64,000 nt of DNA from Ramlibacter sp. (GTDB lineage Bacteria; Pseudomonadota; Gammaproteobacteria; Burkholderiales; Burkholderiaceae_C). Below are positions 1 to 10,478 of the stretch, piece after piece. The stretch covers positions 1 to 64,000 of the forward strand of contig JAJTCN010000019.1 of NCBI GenBank assembly GCA_021323335.1, read 5' to 3'. The position numbers were made by a program, and so were the translations under genes. Within the stretch, counting starts at the first letter, position 1; each line of letters starts with the position of its first letter. The notes beneath the pieces were generated by a model. It was not told where the DNA came from. It made no database searches and worked only from the letters and a program-made list of their open reading frames with translations.

Positions 1-1156
1 CTGGGTCCTGCCGGATCACATCGCCGATGTGTTGCCTTCCGAGGCCCGGCACATCGAAGAACTGCGCCGCGAACTGCTGGACACCGCGCGTGGCTACGGC
101 TACGAGCTGGTGATGCCGCCGCTGCTGGAACACCTGGAGTCGCTGCTCACCGGGACGGGCGAAGCGCTGGGGCTGCAGACCTTCAAGCTGGTCGACCAGC
201 TCTCCGGCCGCATGCTCGGCATCCGCGCCGACACCACGCCGCAGGTCGCCCGCATCGATGCCCACCTGCTCAATCGCCAGGGCGTCACCCGCCTGTGCTA
301 CTGCGGCCCGGTGCTGCACACCCGCCCCGACCGCCCGCATGCCACCCGCGAGCCGGTGCAGTTCGGCGCGGAGATCTACGGCCACGCCGGCCTCGAAGCC
401 GACCTCGAAGCCCTGCTGCTGGCGCTGGACTGCCTGAAGGCCACCAAGGTCGGTCCGCTGACGGTGGACATGGCCGACGCGCGCATCGTGCGCTCGCTGC
501 TCGCCGGCGTGGATGCCGATGCCGCGCACCTGTCGCAGGTGCACGCGGCGCTCGCGACCAAGGACGCCACCGAGCTGGCGTCGTTGACGACGGACTTCCC
601 CGCCGCATCGCGTGACGGCCTGCAGGCGCTGATCGGCCTGTACGGCGACGGCCGGGTGCTCGACGAGGCTGCCCGCGTGCTGCCGAAGTCGAAGCTCACG
701 CAGCAGGCGCTGGAAAGCCTGCGCTGGCTGGCCGCCCATGTCGAAGGCGCCGCCATCCGCTTCGACCTGGCGGACCTGCGCGGCTACGCCTACTACAGCG
801 GCATGCGCTTCGGCATCTACACGCCGGGCGCCAGCGACGCGCTGGTGCGCGGCGGCCGCTACGACGAGGTCGGCGCCGTGTTCGGCCGCAACCGGCCCGC
901 CGTCGGCTTCAGCCTGGACGTCAAGGAACTGGTCGGCGTGGCGGCGACGCGGTCGCTGAAGGCCGCCATCCGCGCACCGTGGCTCGACGCCGGCAAGGAC
1001 GCCGCCGATCTGAGCGCGGCCATCGCGGCGCTGCGCGGCGACGGCGAGACGGTGGTCTGCGTGCTGCCGGGACATGAAAGCGAAGTGGACGAATTCCACT
1101 GCGACCGCGAGCTGGCGCGCGACGCCGGCGGCCGCTGGGCCGTGCGCGCCCTCTGA
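1..1156 (+). CDS. hisZ: ATP phosphoribosyltransferase regulatory subunit HisZ, 5' end cut by the window
   Basis: This is a histidyl-tRNA-synthetase-like protein that lacks aminoacylation activity and acts as the regulatory partner of the short form of HisG in the first step of histidine synthesis. The reading frame is already open at base 2 ([10 protein letters not shown]), so the true start lies just upstream of the window. The class II synthetase-like motifs are visible: the [26 protein letters not shown] block, with the R-A-D-x-T-x-Q core, and [23 protein letters not shown] near the C-terminus. It ends 35 nt before purA on the same strand, the usual hisZ-purA order in beta-proteobacteria. 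Identification is firm; only a few N-terminal residues are missing. Confidence 0.95.
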   Translation, partial: WVLPDHIADVLPSEARHIEELRRELLDTARGYGYELVMPPLLEHLESLLTGTGEALGLQTFKLVDQLSGRMLGIRADTTPQVARIDAHLLNRQGVTRLCYCGPVLHTRPDRPHATREPVQFGAEIYGHAGLEADLEALLLALDCLKATKVGPLTVDMADARIVRSLLAGVDADAAHLSQVHAALATKDATELASLTTDFPAASRDGLQALIGLYGDGRVLDEAARVLPKSKLTQQALESLRWLAAHVEGAAIRFDLADLRGYAYYSGMRFGIYTPGASDALVRGGRYDEVGAVFGRNRPAVGFSLDVKELVGVAATRSLKAAIRAPWLDAGKDAADLSAAIAALRGDGETVVCVLPGHESEVDEFHCDRELARDAGGRWAVRAL

Positions 1157-1191
1157 ATCCCCCGAATCATTTTTTCCGCGAAGAGCAAGTC

Positions 1192-2338
1192 ATGACGAAG
1201 ACGAAGGGCCGCAACGTGGTCGTGGTCGGCACCCAGTGGGGCGACGAAGGCAAGGGCACTGCACCTCATCCCCAGCGGCATCATGCGGCCGGGCGTGAAG
1301 TGCTACATCGGCAATGGGGTGGTCGTGTCCGCGGCCAAGCTGCTCGAGGAGATCGAGGGCCTGGAGAAGGCCGGCGTGGAAGTGAGGTCGCGGCTGCGCA
1401 TCAGCGAGGCCTGCCCGCTGATCCTGCCGTTCCATGCGGCGCTGGACATCGCGCGCGAGACCTTCCGCGAGAAGGGCGGCACCGAGAAGATCGGCACCAC
1501 CGGCCGCGGCATCGGCCCGGCCTACGAGGACAAGATCGCCCGGCGCGCGCTGCGCGTGCAGGACCTCAAGCATCCCGGGCGCTTCGCCGAGAAGCTGAAG
1601 GAGCTGATGGAGCTGCACAACTTCATGCTCACCCAGTACCTGCATGCCGCGCCGCTGGACTACCAGGCGGTGTTCGACGAGGCGATGCGCCACGCCGAGA
1701 TCCTGCGCCCGATGATGGCGGACGTGTCGCGCGAGCTGAACGAGGCGCACATCCACGGCGACAACCTGCTGTTCGAAGGCGCCCAGGGCACGCTGCTGGA
1801 CGTCGACCACGGCACCTATCCGTACGTCACCTCCAGCAACTGCGTCGCCGGCAACGCCTCGGCGGGCGCGGGGGTCGGCCCGGGCATGCTGCACTACATC
1901 CTGGGCATCACCAAGGCCTACTGCACGCGCGTCGGCGGCGGCCCGTTCCCGACCGAGCTGGACTGGCAGACGCCCGGCACCGTCGGCTACCACCTCTCCA
2001 CGGTCGGCGCGGAGAAGGGCGTGACGACCGGGCGCTCGCGCCGCTGCGGCTGGTTCGACGCCGCGCTGCTCAAGCGCAGCGCGCAGGTCAACGGCCTGTC
2101 GGGCCTGTGCATCACCAAGCTGGACGTGCTGGACGGCCTGAAGGAATTGCTGCTGTGCACCGGCTACGAGCTGGACGGCGAGCACACCGACATCCTGCCG
2201 CTGGGCGCCGACGAGATCTCCCGCTGCAAGCCCGTCTACGAGACCATGGACGGCTGGAGCGAATCCACCGTGGGCGTGACGCAATACGACAAGCTGCCGC
2301 TGAACGCGCGCCTGTACCTGCAGCGCATCCAGCAAGCA
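1192..2338 (+). pseudogene. purA: Adenylosuccinate synthetase, interrupted by an internal loss and lacking its C-terminus
   Basis: PurA makes adenylosuccinate from IMP, aspartate and GTP. The frame starts at ATG 1192 and reads the phosphate-binding loop [10 protein letters not shown] to base 1257. Homology then resumes in the +1 frame at base 1259 ([12 protein letters not shown]). By comparison with the E. coli protein about 34 codons are missing (around 101 nt), including the catalytic HNAGHT segment. The rest ([39 protein letters not shown]) is perfectly conserved up to YLQRIQQA at 2338, where the last 26 or so residues and the stop are absent and the next gene begins 5 nt later. Because all remaining codons look intact and purA is normally essential for purine synthesis, an assembly error is at least as likely as real decay. 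Confidence 0.85.
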
Positions 2339-2342
2339 CAAG

Positions 2343-2784
2343 ATGTTGACGGAAGACGGCAAGCACCTGTACGTGAGCTACGACGAGTACCACAACCTGT
2401 GCGAGAAGCTCGCGATCAAGATCCACCAGTCCGGCTGGGAGTTCGACACCATCCTGTGCCTGGCGCGCGGCGGCATGCGGCCCGGCGACATCCTCTCGCG
2501 CATCTTCGACAAGCCGCTGGCGATCATGTCGACCAGCTCGTACCGCGCCGAGGCCGGCACGGTGCAGGGCCACCTGGACATCGCGCACTACATCACCACG
2601 CCCAAGGGCGAGATCGCCGGCAAGGTGCTGCTGGTGCACCGCGGTGCTGTGGACCAAGGGCCTGTCCAAGTTCAGCGCCGACTACTCGGTGGAGTTCCTG
2701 CCGACCAACCCCTGGATCCACCAGCCCTTCGAGAGCTACGATTCCATGCGGCCCGAGAAGCTGCTGGAGAAGTGGAAGGTCTGA
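2343..2784 (+). pseudogene. Phosphoribosyltransferase (xanthine/hypoxanthine type) with internal frameshifting loss
   Basis: The first part, from ATG 2343, reads [19 protein letters not shown] then [17 protein letters not shown] and [15 protein letters not shown], a PRTase fold with its flexible loop. After GKVLLV, at about base 2637, the frame breaks: the family continues with the PRPP-binding motif (DDLADSGHTL type) that is absent here. Homology resumes in the +1 frame at 2641 ([21 protein letters not shown]) and runs to the TGA at 2782-2784 (EKLLEKWKV). Roughly 29 residues, 86 to 89 nt, are missing. It normally follows purA as a purine-salvage neighbour. The PRPP motif loss would abolish activity if the sequence is correct. 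Confidence 0.8.
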
Positions 2785-2789
2785 AGCCC

Positions 2790-2886
2790 GTCATCCCCGC
2801 GAAGGCGGGGATCCAGAGCTCCCGGAAAGCGGCCGCGTGCCGCTTTTTTCGTGGGAGCCCTGGATTCCCGCCTTCGCGGGAATGAC
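2790..2886. repeat. Intergenic inverted-repeat element with self-complementary 26-bp arms
   Basis: Arms at 2790-2815 and 2861-2886 are inverted copies that differ at only two positions, and those two changes compensate within each arm, so each arm also folds on itself (CCCCGCGAAGGCGGGG and TCCCGCCTTCGCGGGA). This is the widespread GTCATnCCCGCGAAGGCGGGnATCCA type of REP-like/MITE-like element found between genes of many proteobacteria. A Rho-independent terminator sits between the arms. Confidence 0.8.
2826..2849 (+). terminator. Rho-independent terminator after the phosphoribosyltransferase gene
   Basis: An 8-bp stem (AAAGCGGC/GCCGCTTT) with a 5-nt loop is followed by a run of six T. It ends the hisZ-purA-PRT unit and is nested inside the larger inverted repeat. 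Confidence 0.8.
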
Positions 2887-2898
2887 GCTGGGGGCGGG

Positions 2899-2904
2899 TA
2901 GGAT
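2899..2904 (+). promoter_or_regulatory. Candidate -10 element of the metC-like gene, 6 nt before ATG
   Basis: TAGGAT ends exactly 6 nt before ATG 2911, predicting transcription from about the start codon. AGGA inside it could instead serve as a Shine-Dalgarno sequence, so this is the most ambiguous member of the series. Confidence 0.4.
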
Positions 2905-2910
2905 GCCGGC

Positions 2911-4119
2911 ATGAGCAAGCCGGTCACCGACCTCATCCACCACCCTTACGTCCCGCCCGCGGGCTTCGCGGCGCCGCAGCCGGGGGTCTTCAAGGCCTCC
3001 ACCGTCATCTTCCCGAACGTCGCCGCCATCCGCGCGCGCGACTGGAAGCACAAGACGGGCTACACGTACGGGTTGCACGGCACGCCGACCACCTTCCTGC
3101 TGGAGGAGCGGATCGCGGCGCTGGAAGGCGGCAAGCACTGCCTGCTGGTGCCCAGCGGCCTCGCGGCCATCACCGTCGTCAACCTCGCCCTGCTGAAAAG
3201 CGGTGACGAGGTGCTGCTGCCGGACAACGTCTACGGCCCCTCCAAGGCACTGGCGGAGGCGGAGCTCAAGGGCTGGGGCATCCGCTGCGCGCTGTACGAC
3301 CCGATGAACCCGGCGGACCTGGAAGCGCGCATCGGGCCGCAGACCAGGTTGGTCTGGCTGGAGGCGCCGGGCTCGGTGACCATGGAGTTCGTTCCGCTGG
3401 CGCACCTCGCGCACATCTGCCGCCAGCGCGGCGTGACGAGCGCGCTGGACAACACCTGGGGCGCCGGACTCGCCTTCAACGGCTTCGACCTCGGACGCGG
3501 CGACCGCTTCGTGGCGGGCAGCGGCGCCGACATCGTGGTGCAGGCCCTGACCAAGTACCCGAGCGGCGGCGGCGACGTGCTGATGGGAAGCGTGGTGACG
3601 CGCGACGACGCGCTGCACCAGAAGATCAAGCTCACGCACATGCGGCTGGGCTTCGGCGTCGGCGCCAACGACGTCGAGACGGTGCTGCGCTCGCTGCCCA
3701 GCATCGACGTGCGCTACCGCGCGCATGACCGCAGTGCGCGGGCGCTGGCGGCCTGGCTGCAGTCGCGGCCCGAGGTCGCGCAGTTGCTGCATCCGGCCTT
3801 CCCCGGTTCGCCCGGGCACGAGCACTGGCAGGCCCTGTGCGGCGACGATGGCCTGGCGGCGGGGCTGTTCTCGGTGGTCTTCGATGCGAAGTACGCCAGC
3901 GCGCGGGTGGATGCGTTCTGCGACGCGCTCAAGCTGTTCAAGCTGGGTTATTCGTGGGGCGGGCCCATCAGCCTGGTGGTGCCGTACGACATCCCGTCGA
4001 TGCGCAAGACATGGCCGCACAAGGGGACGCTGGTGCGGTTTTCGGTGGGGTTGGAGGACGTCGAGGACTTGCGCGCGGATCTTGAGCAGGCGCTGGAGGT
4101 CATGCGCCGCCCCGGGTGA
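2911..4119 (+). CDS. metC: Cystathionine beta-lyase-like PLP enzyme (MetC/Cys-Met metabolism family)
   Basis: A 402-residue fold-type I PLP enzyme of trans-sulfuration, predicted to cleave cystathionine to homocysteine, pyruvate and ammonia in the cytoplasm. The PLP-binding lysine is K215 in [15 protein letters not shown], and the [11 protein letters not shown] and ALDNTWGAG segments are the usual cofactor contacts (D180). Length matches the family. ATG 2911 is the only good start; it has a -10-like TAGGAT immediately upstream. It stands alone between a terminator and a membrane-protein gene, so the substrate is assigned by family only; other Cys/Met-metabolism lyases are possible. Confidence 0.85.
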   Translation: MSKPVTDLIHHPYVPPAGFAAPQPGVFKASTVIFPNVAAIRARDWKHKTGYTYGLHGTPTTFLLEERIAALEGGKHCLLVPSGLAAITVVNLALLKSGDEVLLPDNVYGPSKALAEAELKGWGIRCALYDPMNPADLEARIGPQTRLVWLEAPGSVTMEFVPLAHLAHICRQRGVTSALDNTWGAGLAFNGFDLGRGDRFVAGSGADIVVQALTKYPSGGGDVLMGSVVTRDDALHQKIKLTHMRLGFGVGANDVETVLRSLPSIDVRYRAHDRSARALAAWLQSRPEVAQLLHPAFPGSPGHEHWQALCGDDGLAAGLFSVVFDAKYASARVDAFCDALKLFKLGYSWGGPISLVVPYDIPSMRKTWPHKGTLVRFSVGLEDVEDLRADLEQALEVMRRPG

Positions 4120-4181
4120 GTCCCGATTGGCCGCCGGCCCGCGCGGCGGCTACCCTGCGGGACCCAAGCTGCTGCCGACCC

Positions 4182-4991
4182 ATGAACACACCGACGCCCC
4201 GACCCATGGCCGCGGATACCGCGCCCGCGGGACCCGAGGGTCCGCGGCCCGCGCGCGTGCAACGGCTGCGACCGGCGGCGCCCCTGCGCTGGCTGGCTCG
4301 CGGAGCCCGCGACCTGCGCGGCCAGCCGGGCATCGCCTTCTTCTATGGCTTCTGTTTCTGGGCGATGGCGCTGGTGCTTGGTGCGGTGTTCCGGCACAAG
4401 CCCGAATACACCATGACCATCGTCTCCGGCTGCCTGCTGGTGGGGCCTTTCCTGGCCATGGGGCTGTACGAAGTCAGCCGCCGGCGCGAGCGCGGGGAGA
4501 CGCCGGCCCTGGGCCACTCGCTGACCTGTTGGGACGGCCACCTGGGGAGCATGGGCCTGCTCGTGCTGGTGCTGACGGTATTGGAACTGCTGTGGGGCCG
4601 GGCTTCGCTGGTGGTGTTCGCGGTCTTCTTCAACACCGGCATGCCGTCCACGGCGGGCGTGCTGGAGGCGGTGTTCAACCCGCGGAACTGGCAGTTCCTG
4701 GCGGTATACCTGCTCGTCGGCGGCGTCTTCGCGGCGCTGGTGTTCTGCAGCACCGTGGTGTCGATCCCCATGATCCTCGACCGCGATACCGATGCCGTCA
4801 CCGCGGCCCTGACCAGCTTTCGCACGGTGCTGGAGAACACCGGCGTGATGCTGCTGTGGGGCACGCTGGTGGTGGGCTTGACGCTGGGCGCACTGTGGCT
4901 GCCGTGGGCGCTGGGCATCGTGGCGGTGGGGCCGTGGCTGGGGCATGCCACCTGGCATGCTTACCGCGACGCCGTCGCCTGGGACGCGTAG
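4182..4991 (+). CDS. DUF2189 family integral membrane protein
   Basis: About 269 residues from ATG 4182. The cytoplasmic N-terminal tail is rich in Pro, Ala and Arg, followed by several hydrophobic spans (near GIAFFYGFCFWAMALVLGAV, then TIVSGCLLVGPFLAMGLY and further paired helices). The GPFLAMGLYEVSRRRERGE stretch is the signature of DUF2189 inner-membrane proteins. An in-frame GTG/ATG 66 nt upstream lies in low-information sequence overlapping the end of metC, so I prefer 4182. Function is unknown; in other genomes relatives are sometimes called cytochrome c oxidase subunit I-like, which the sequence does not support. Confidence 0.75.
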   Translation: MNTPTPRPMAADTAPAGPEGPRPARVQRLRPAAPLRWLARGARDLRGQPGIAFFYGFCFWAMALVLGAVFRHKPEYTMTIVSGCLLVGPFLAMGLYEVSRRRERGETPALGHSLTCWDGHLGSMGLLVLVLTVLELLWGRASLVVFAVFFNTGMPSTAGVLEAVFNPRNWQFLAVYLLVGGVFAALVFCSTVVSIPMILDRDTDAVTAALTSFRTVLENTGVMLLWGTLVVGLTLGALWLPWALGIVAVGPWLGHATWHAYRDAVAWDA

Positions 4992-5027
4992 GCGGGCCAG
5001 GCGTCCCGGGGTTGGGCTGCGCGTCTC

Positions 5028-6089
5028 CTAGGAACGGGCGTCGACGAGGTCCCGCGCCAACGCCGCCATCGCCTCCGGCGTCCGGTCCTTCGGCGCGATC
5101 GCTTGCGCGTCCGCGAACGCCTTGAAATTGCGGCTGGTCGAACTGGCGTAACCCGGGTCGTAGTGCTTCACCAGCAGCTCGCGCACCACGCTCTCGATAT
5201 CGCCGGCGCGCACCTGCGCCTGCCACGCCTGCACCTGCTCCCGGCCGCGGATCTGCACCAGCGCGTCGAGCCGGGCGCAGAACAGGTCCGGGTCGCGGCT
5301 GAAGAATTCGTAGTCCTCCAGCAGCAGCCGCACGCGCTCGTCGTCGGCCAGGTCCAGCCGCAGGCACGGGCTGGCCCGCATCGCTTCCATCAGCGCGTCG
5401 GGCACCGCCAGGTTGCCCACCTTCTTGCTCTCGCTCTCCGCATAGACGGGCCGTGCCGGGTCGAAGCCGCGCAGCTTCTCCCACACCAGCGTGTCGAAGC
5501 GCTTCTGCGTCGGCTGCGGCTGGCCGGGAATGATGCCAAGCACCGAGCTGCGATGGCTGGCCAGCCCCTCGAGGTCCAACACCTGCGCGCCCGCCGCCTC
5601 CAGCGCCTGCAGCAGGCGCGTCTTGCCGGAACCGGTCGGTCCGCAGACCACGCGGTACTGCAGCGAGCGGGCCAGCCCGGGCAATTCCGCCAGCACCGCG
5701 GCGCGGAAGGCCTTGTAGCCGCCCTCGACGATGTGCACGTTGAAGCCGATCTGCCCCAGCACCAGCGACAGCGCGCCGCTGCGCTGGCCGCCGCGCCAGC
5801 AATACACCAGCGGCTTCCAGCCCTTGGGCTTGTCCATCACGTCGCGCGCGATATGGCGCGAGATGTTGGCGGCGACGAGCGCCGCGCCGCGCTTGCGCGC
5901 CTCGAACGGGTTGACCTGCTTGTACAGCGTGCCCACCTCGTGTCGCTGCGCGTCGTCCAGCGACGGCCAGTTGACCGCGCCGGGCAGGCGGTCCTCCGCG
6001 TATTCGCTCTCGCTGCGGGCGTCGATGACGGCGTCGAAGTCCTGCAGCCGCGCGATCGCGTCCGCCGCGCTGATCGGACGGACACTCAT
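5028..6089 (-). CDS. mnmH: tRNA 2-selenouridine synthase
   Basis: 353 residues. An N-terminal rhodanese domain carries the catalytic cysteine C97 in LVYCWRGGQRSG, the same position as in E. coli SelU. It is followed by a P-loop domain with Walker A GPTGSGKT at 150-157. MnmH replaces sulfur by selenium at 2-thiouridine of the tRNA wobble base through a geranylated intermediate, using selenophosphate. Start ATG 6089 overlaps the tesA stop by 4 nt (ATGA), so the two are translationally coupled. No selD gene is in the window, so the selenium donor must come from elsewhere. Confidence 0.92.
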   Translation of the reverse strand: MSVRPISAADAIARLQDFDAVIDARSESEYAEDRLPGAVNWPSLDDAQRHEVGTLYKQVNPFEARKRGAALVAANISRHIARDVMDKPKGWKPLVYCWRGGQRSGALSLVLGQIGFNVHIVEGGYKAFRAAVLAELPGLARSLQYRVVCGPTGSGKTRLLQALEAAGAQVLDLEGLASHRSSVLGIIPGQPQPTQKRFDTLVWEKLRGFDPARPVYAESESKKVGNLAVPDALMEAMRASPCLRLDLADDERVRLLLEDYEFFSRDPDLFCARLDALVQIRGREQVQAWQAQVRAGDIESVVRELLVKHYDPGYASSTSRNFKAFADAQAIAPKDRTPEAMAALARDLVDARS

Positions 6090-6725
6090 CGCAACAGCTT
6101 CTTCAGCTCCGGCCAGACGTTCTCCAGCATGCGGGGCTGCGCCTCGGCCTTCGGGTGGATGCCATCGGACTGGAACAGGGCTGTCGCATCCGCCAGGTCG
6201 CCGACGCCGGCCAGCAAGAAGGGCACCAGCCCCGCCTTGCGCTCCTTCGCCACCTTGGCGAACAGGCCGGAGAAGCGGTTGGCGTAGTCGGTGCCGTAGT
6301 TCGGCGGCACCTGCATGCCGACCAGCAGCACCCGCGCGCCGGCCTTCTGGGCGGCTTCGGTCATCCAGGCCAGGTTCTGCTCGGTCCCCGACAAGGGCAG
6401 GCCACGCAGGGCGTCGTTGCCGCCGAGCTCCAGGACGACGTGGGTGGGCTTGTGCTGTTGCAGCAGCGCGGGCAGGCGCGAGCGGCCACCGGAGGTCGTG
6501 TCGCCGCTGATGCTGGCGTTGACCACCCGGGCGGCGATTTTCTCCCGGGCGAGCCGCTGTTCCAGCAGGGCCACCCACCCGGTCCCGCGCTTCAGGCCAT
6601 ACTCGGCACTCAGCGAGTCGCCCACCACCAGGATCACCGGGGTGCCAGCCGCCACCGCCCAGCCGCCATGACAGGCCGCCAGGCCGGCGGCGATAAAGTC
6701 ACGCCGCGTCCACTTCGAAACCCGC

Positions 6726-6727
<2 letters not shown>
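6086..6727 (-). CDS. tesA: Exported GDSL arylesterase / lysophospholipase (TesA-like)
   Basis: 213 residues. SGNH-hydrolase blocks are clear: GDSLSAEYGL with nucleophile S38, the GGND block, and DGIHP containing the catalytic Asp-His pair. The N-terminus has a twin-arginine-like start (TRRDFIAAGLAACH), suggesting export. The enzyme hydrolyses thioesters and lysophospholipids in the periplasm in E. coli. ATG 6725-6727 on the minus strand shares its bases with the ATG of the divergent ABC gene (6726-6728), so the control region of each gene must lie inside the other's coding sequence or further away. The tesA-ybbA divergent pair is conserved in E. coli too. Confidence 0.9.
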
Positions 6728-7421
<694 letters not shown>

Positions 7422-7428
7422 TCGCCGC

Positions 7429-8159
<731 letters not shown>

Positions 8160-8163
<4 letters not shown>

Positions 8164-8876
8164 ACGACGCGGTGCGCCAGTGGCTGCGCGCGGCGCGCCG
8201 CATCGTGCTGCTGACCGGCGCGGGCATGAGCGCCGAATCCGGCGTGCCCACCTTCCGCGATGCGCAGACCGGGCTCTGGGCGGACTTCCGGCCCGAGGAC
8301 CTGGCCACCGAAGAGGGGTTCCGGGCCGATCCGCGGCTGGTCTGGGACTGGTACCAGTCGCGCCGCGAAGGCGTGGCCAGGGTGCAGCCGAACGCCGGCC
8401 ATCTCGCGATTGCGGCATTCCAGCAGCGCCATCCCGGACGCCTGCTGGTGGTGACCCAGAATGTCGACGGGCTGCACCAGCGCGCCGGCTCGCCCGGCGT
8501 GCTGGCGCTGCATGGCAACCTTGCGGAAGACAAGTGGCTCGAGCCGCCGCGGCCCTGCTGCGACCCGGCGCGCCTGGCGGAGGGCCGGCCGCCGCGCTGC
8601 CCGGCCTGTGGCAACCTGCGCCGGCCCGCCGTCGTCTGGTTCGGGGAAATGCTGCCCGAGGCGGAACTCGCCGCCGCGGAGGATGCCGCCCGGGCCTGCG
8701 ACCTGATGCTGGTGGTGGGCACGTCCGGCGTGGTCTACCCGGCCGCCGGCCTGGCCCGCGCCACCCGCGGGCGGGTGGTCGTGATCAATCCGGAGCCGAG
8801 CGCCCTGGACGATGCGGCCGACGCCGTGCTGCGCGGGACGGCGGCCCTGTTGTTGCCTGAATTGCTGGAGGAATGA
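8160..8876 (+). CDS. Class III sirtuin, NAD-dependent protein deacylase
   Basis: 238 residues from TTG 8160, or 234 from GTG 8172. The sirtuin motifs are [15 protein letters not shown] (NAD pocket), [12 protein letters not shown] and the catalytic H118 in ALHGN. Y65 and R68 form the YxxR pair that in SIRT5/CobB-type class III enzymes recognises succinyl or malonyl lysine, so desuccinylase activity is likely. The zinc site is unusual: the second pair is a normal CPAC, but the first is two adjacent cysteines (PCCDP) instead of CxxC. It sits between rlmB (TTGA overlap) and a small lipoprotein gene starting 2 nt after its stop. Confidence 0.87.
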
Positions 8877-8877
8877 A

Positions 8878-9210
8878 ATGAACAGGACATGGTGGGCGCT
8901 CGGCGCCGCGGCATTGGCGGTGGGATGCACCCAGGAGCAGCAGAACCAGTTGGGCCGCGGCGTCCAGAACTGGACCGGGACCAACGGCGTGCTGGAGATC
9001 TACGCCGGCGACAAGGTGGTGCGGCGCTTCGTGCGCGTCGACAAGCTGAGCACCGCCATCGGCACCAGCGACAACGAGTCGCGCGCGTACCGCTATGGCT
9101 ACGGCGTGCTGGACGAGAACCTGAACTTCGTGGCCGACCCGGGCGAGAAGAAGGTGTACTTCGAGGTCGGCGGCTACGGCAGCTACGTGTTCTTCGAGAA
9201 CCCGCGTTGA
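8878..9210 (+). CDS. Small predicted lipoprotein of unknown function
   Basis: 110 residues beginning at ATG 8878 with an RBS (ggaggaat) that overlaps the end of the sirtuin gene. The N-terminus is a short signal peptide ending in a lipobox (ALAVGC). The mature part starts TQEQQNQLGRGVQNWTGTNG and contains EIYAGDKVVRRFVRVDKLSTA, a pattern seen in conserved proteobacterial lipoproteins of no assigned role. Its spacing makes it the last gene of the ybbA-rlmB-sirtuin unit. Confidence 0.75.
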   Translation: MNRTWWALGAAALAVGCTQEQQNQLGRGVQNWTGTNGVLEIYAGDKVVRRFVRVDKLSTAIGTSDNESRAYRYGYGVLDENLNFVADPGEKKVYFEVGGYGSYVFFENPR

Positions 9211-9293
9211 ACCCCGCTTGCGCGGCCCGCCAAAGCCCCGCAAGATGGCGGCCCCCCAGGCCAAGGCGCGAGGGGTCCACCAAGGAGACAACG

Positions 9294-9893
9294 ATGATGA
9301 AAAGCAGCACGGCGGCACTGGCTGCCACGGCGCTCGCCGCCACCCTGGGCGGTTGCGCGGCGATGGGCCCGATGACCGGGTGGACGTCCCTGGTCGACGG
9401 CACGCGCGGCATGGAAAACTTCAACCGCGTCGGTGACGCCAACTGGACGGCTGCCGACGGCGCGATCCAGGCGATGTCCGGGGGCAGCAACCCCGGCTAC
9501 CTCGTGACGCGCAATTCGTACCGCGACTTCCGGCTGCGCGCCGAGTTCTGGGCGAGCCACGACGCCAACAGCGGTATCTTCCTGCGCTGCCAGAACCCCG
9601 TCCAGATCACGGACGAGAGCTGCTACGAAGCCAATATCTTCGACCAACGGCCCGACCCGACGTATGCGACCGGCGCCATCGTGAAGTTCGCGCCGGTGGC
9701 GCAGCCCTTCGCTCGCGCCGGCGGCAAGTGGAACACCTTCGAACTCACCGCGCGGGGCGACCACCTGGTGGTGGTCTTCAATGGCGTCAAGACCGTGGAC
9801 CTCCGCGACAGCAAGTTCGCCAGCGGTCCGATCGCGCTGCAATGGGGCCGCGGCACCATCAAGTGGCGCAAGGTGGAGATCAGGCCGCTGTAG
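9294..9893 (+). CDS. Lipoprotein with DUF1080 (3-keto-disaccharide hydrolase-like) domain
   Basis: 199 residues from ATG 9294 (or the next ATG, 9297), after an RBS aaggagac. Signal peptide with lipobox TLGGC. The mature part is a concanavalin-like jelly-roll domain of the DUF1080 family: GWTSLVDGTRGMENFNRVGDANWTAADGAIQ, then YLVTRNSYRDFRLRAEFW, NSGIFLRCQ and GPIALQWGRGTIKWRKVEI. Homologues bind or hydrolyse sugars, but no catalytic assignment can be made here. It lies 83 nt after the previous lipoprotein gene and faces the chromate-transport genes. Confidence 0.82.
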   Translation: MMKSSTAALAATALAATLGGCAAMGPMTGWTSLVDGTRGMENFNRVGDANWTAADGAIQAMSGGSNPGYLVTRNSYRDFRLRAEFWASHDANSGIFLRCQNPVQITDESCYEANIFDQRPDPTYATGAIVKFAPVAQPFARAGGKWNTFELTARGDHLVVVFNGVKTVDLRDSKFASGPIALQWGRGTIKWRKVEIRPL

Positions 9894-9902
9894 AAGCGGA
9901 CG

Positions 9903-10478
9903 CTACACCCAGCCCATCCAGCCCAGCACCGCTCCGGCGCCGAGCAGCCAGAGCAGGTGCAGCCTGGTGCGCCAGACCACGACGGCGGTGGCGATGGTGA
10001 CGGCCCAGGCCGGCCAGTTGGCCGGCGAATAGCCGCTTCCCGTCGCCAGGATCCAGCCCGTGGCGACCAGCAGGGCGACCACCAGCGGCGCCATGCCCTG
10101 CTTGAAGGCGCGCACGGCCCGCAGGTCGCGGTTGCGGTGGCTCCAGTGCGCCGTGAGGTAGACCAGCACGGAGCTGGGAAGCATGATGCCGCCCAGCGCC
10201 AGCACCATGCCCAGGGCCGCGGTGCCCAGGCCGCCCGCATTGAGGCCGACGTTCCATCCCATCAGGGCGGTGAAGAGGACGTTGGGCCCCGGCGCAGCCT
10301 GGGCGATGGCGATCGAAGCGCTGAACTGCGGATCGGTCAGCCACGCCTTTTCCTGCACCAGGAAGCGATGCATGTCCGGTGCGGTGCTGATGGCGCCGCC
10401 CACGCACAGCAGGGACAGGGACAGGTAGTGAACCAGCAGCGCCACCCAGTCGCCCCCTTGCATGACGATCGGGTTCAT
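9903..10478 (-). CDS. Chromate transporter, short subunit (second gene)
   Basis: 191 residues, about half the length of fused ChrA proteins. It contains the CHR-domain motif AAPGPNVLFTALMGWNVG and five to six hydrophobic segments. Start ATG 10478 overlaps the stop of the preceding ChrA-half gene by 4 nt, so the two halves are made together and presumably form a heterodimeric CHR transporter in the inner membrane. The family exports chromate, but substrates of many short-chain pairs are unproven. Confidence 0.88.
   Translation of the reverse strand: MNPIVMQGGDWVALLVHYLSLSLLCVGGAISTAPDMHRFLVQEKAWLTDPQFSASIAIAQAAPGPNVLFTALMGWNVGLNAGGLGTAALGMVLALGGIMLPSSVLVYLTAHWSHRNRDLRAVRAFKQGMAPLVVALLVATGWILATGSGYSPANWPAWAVTIATAVVVWRTRLHLLWLLGAGAVLGWMGWV

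Noticed and set aside
2343-2885. Reading the phosphoribosyltransferase as an intact 180-residue protein
   Set aside because: After residue ~98 the frame has no similarity to the family, whereas the +1 frame gives the conserved C-terminus.
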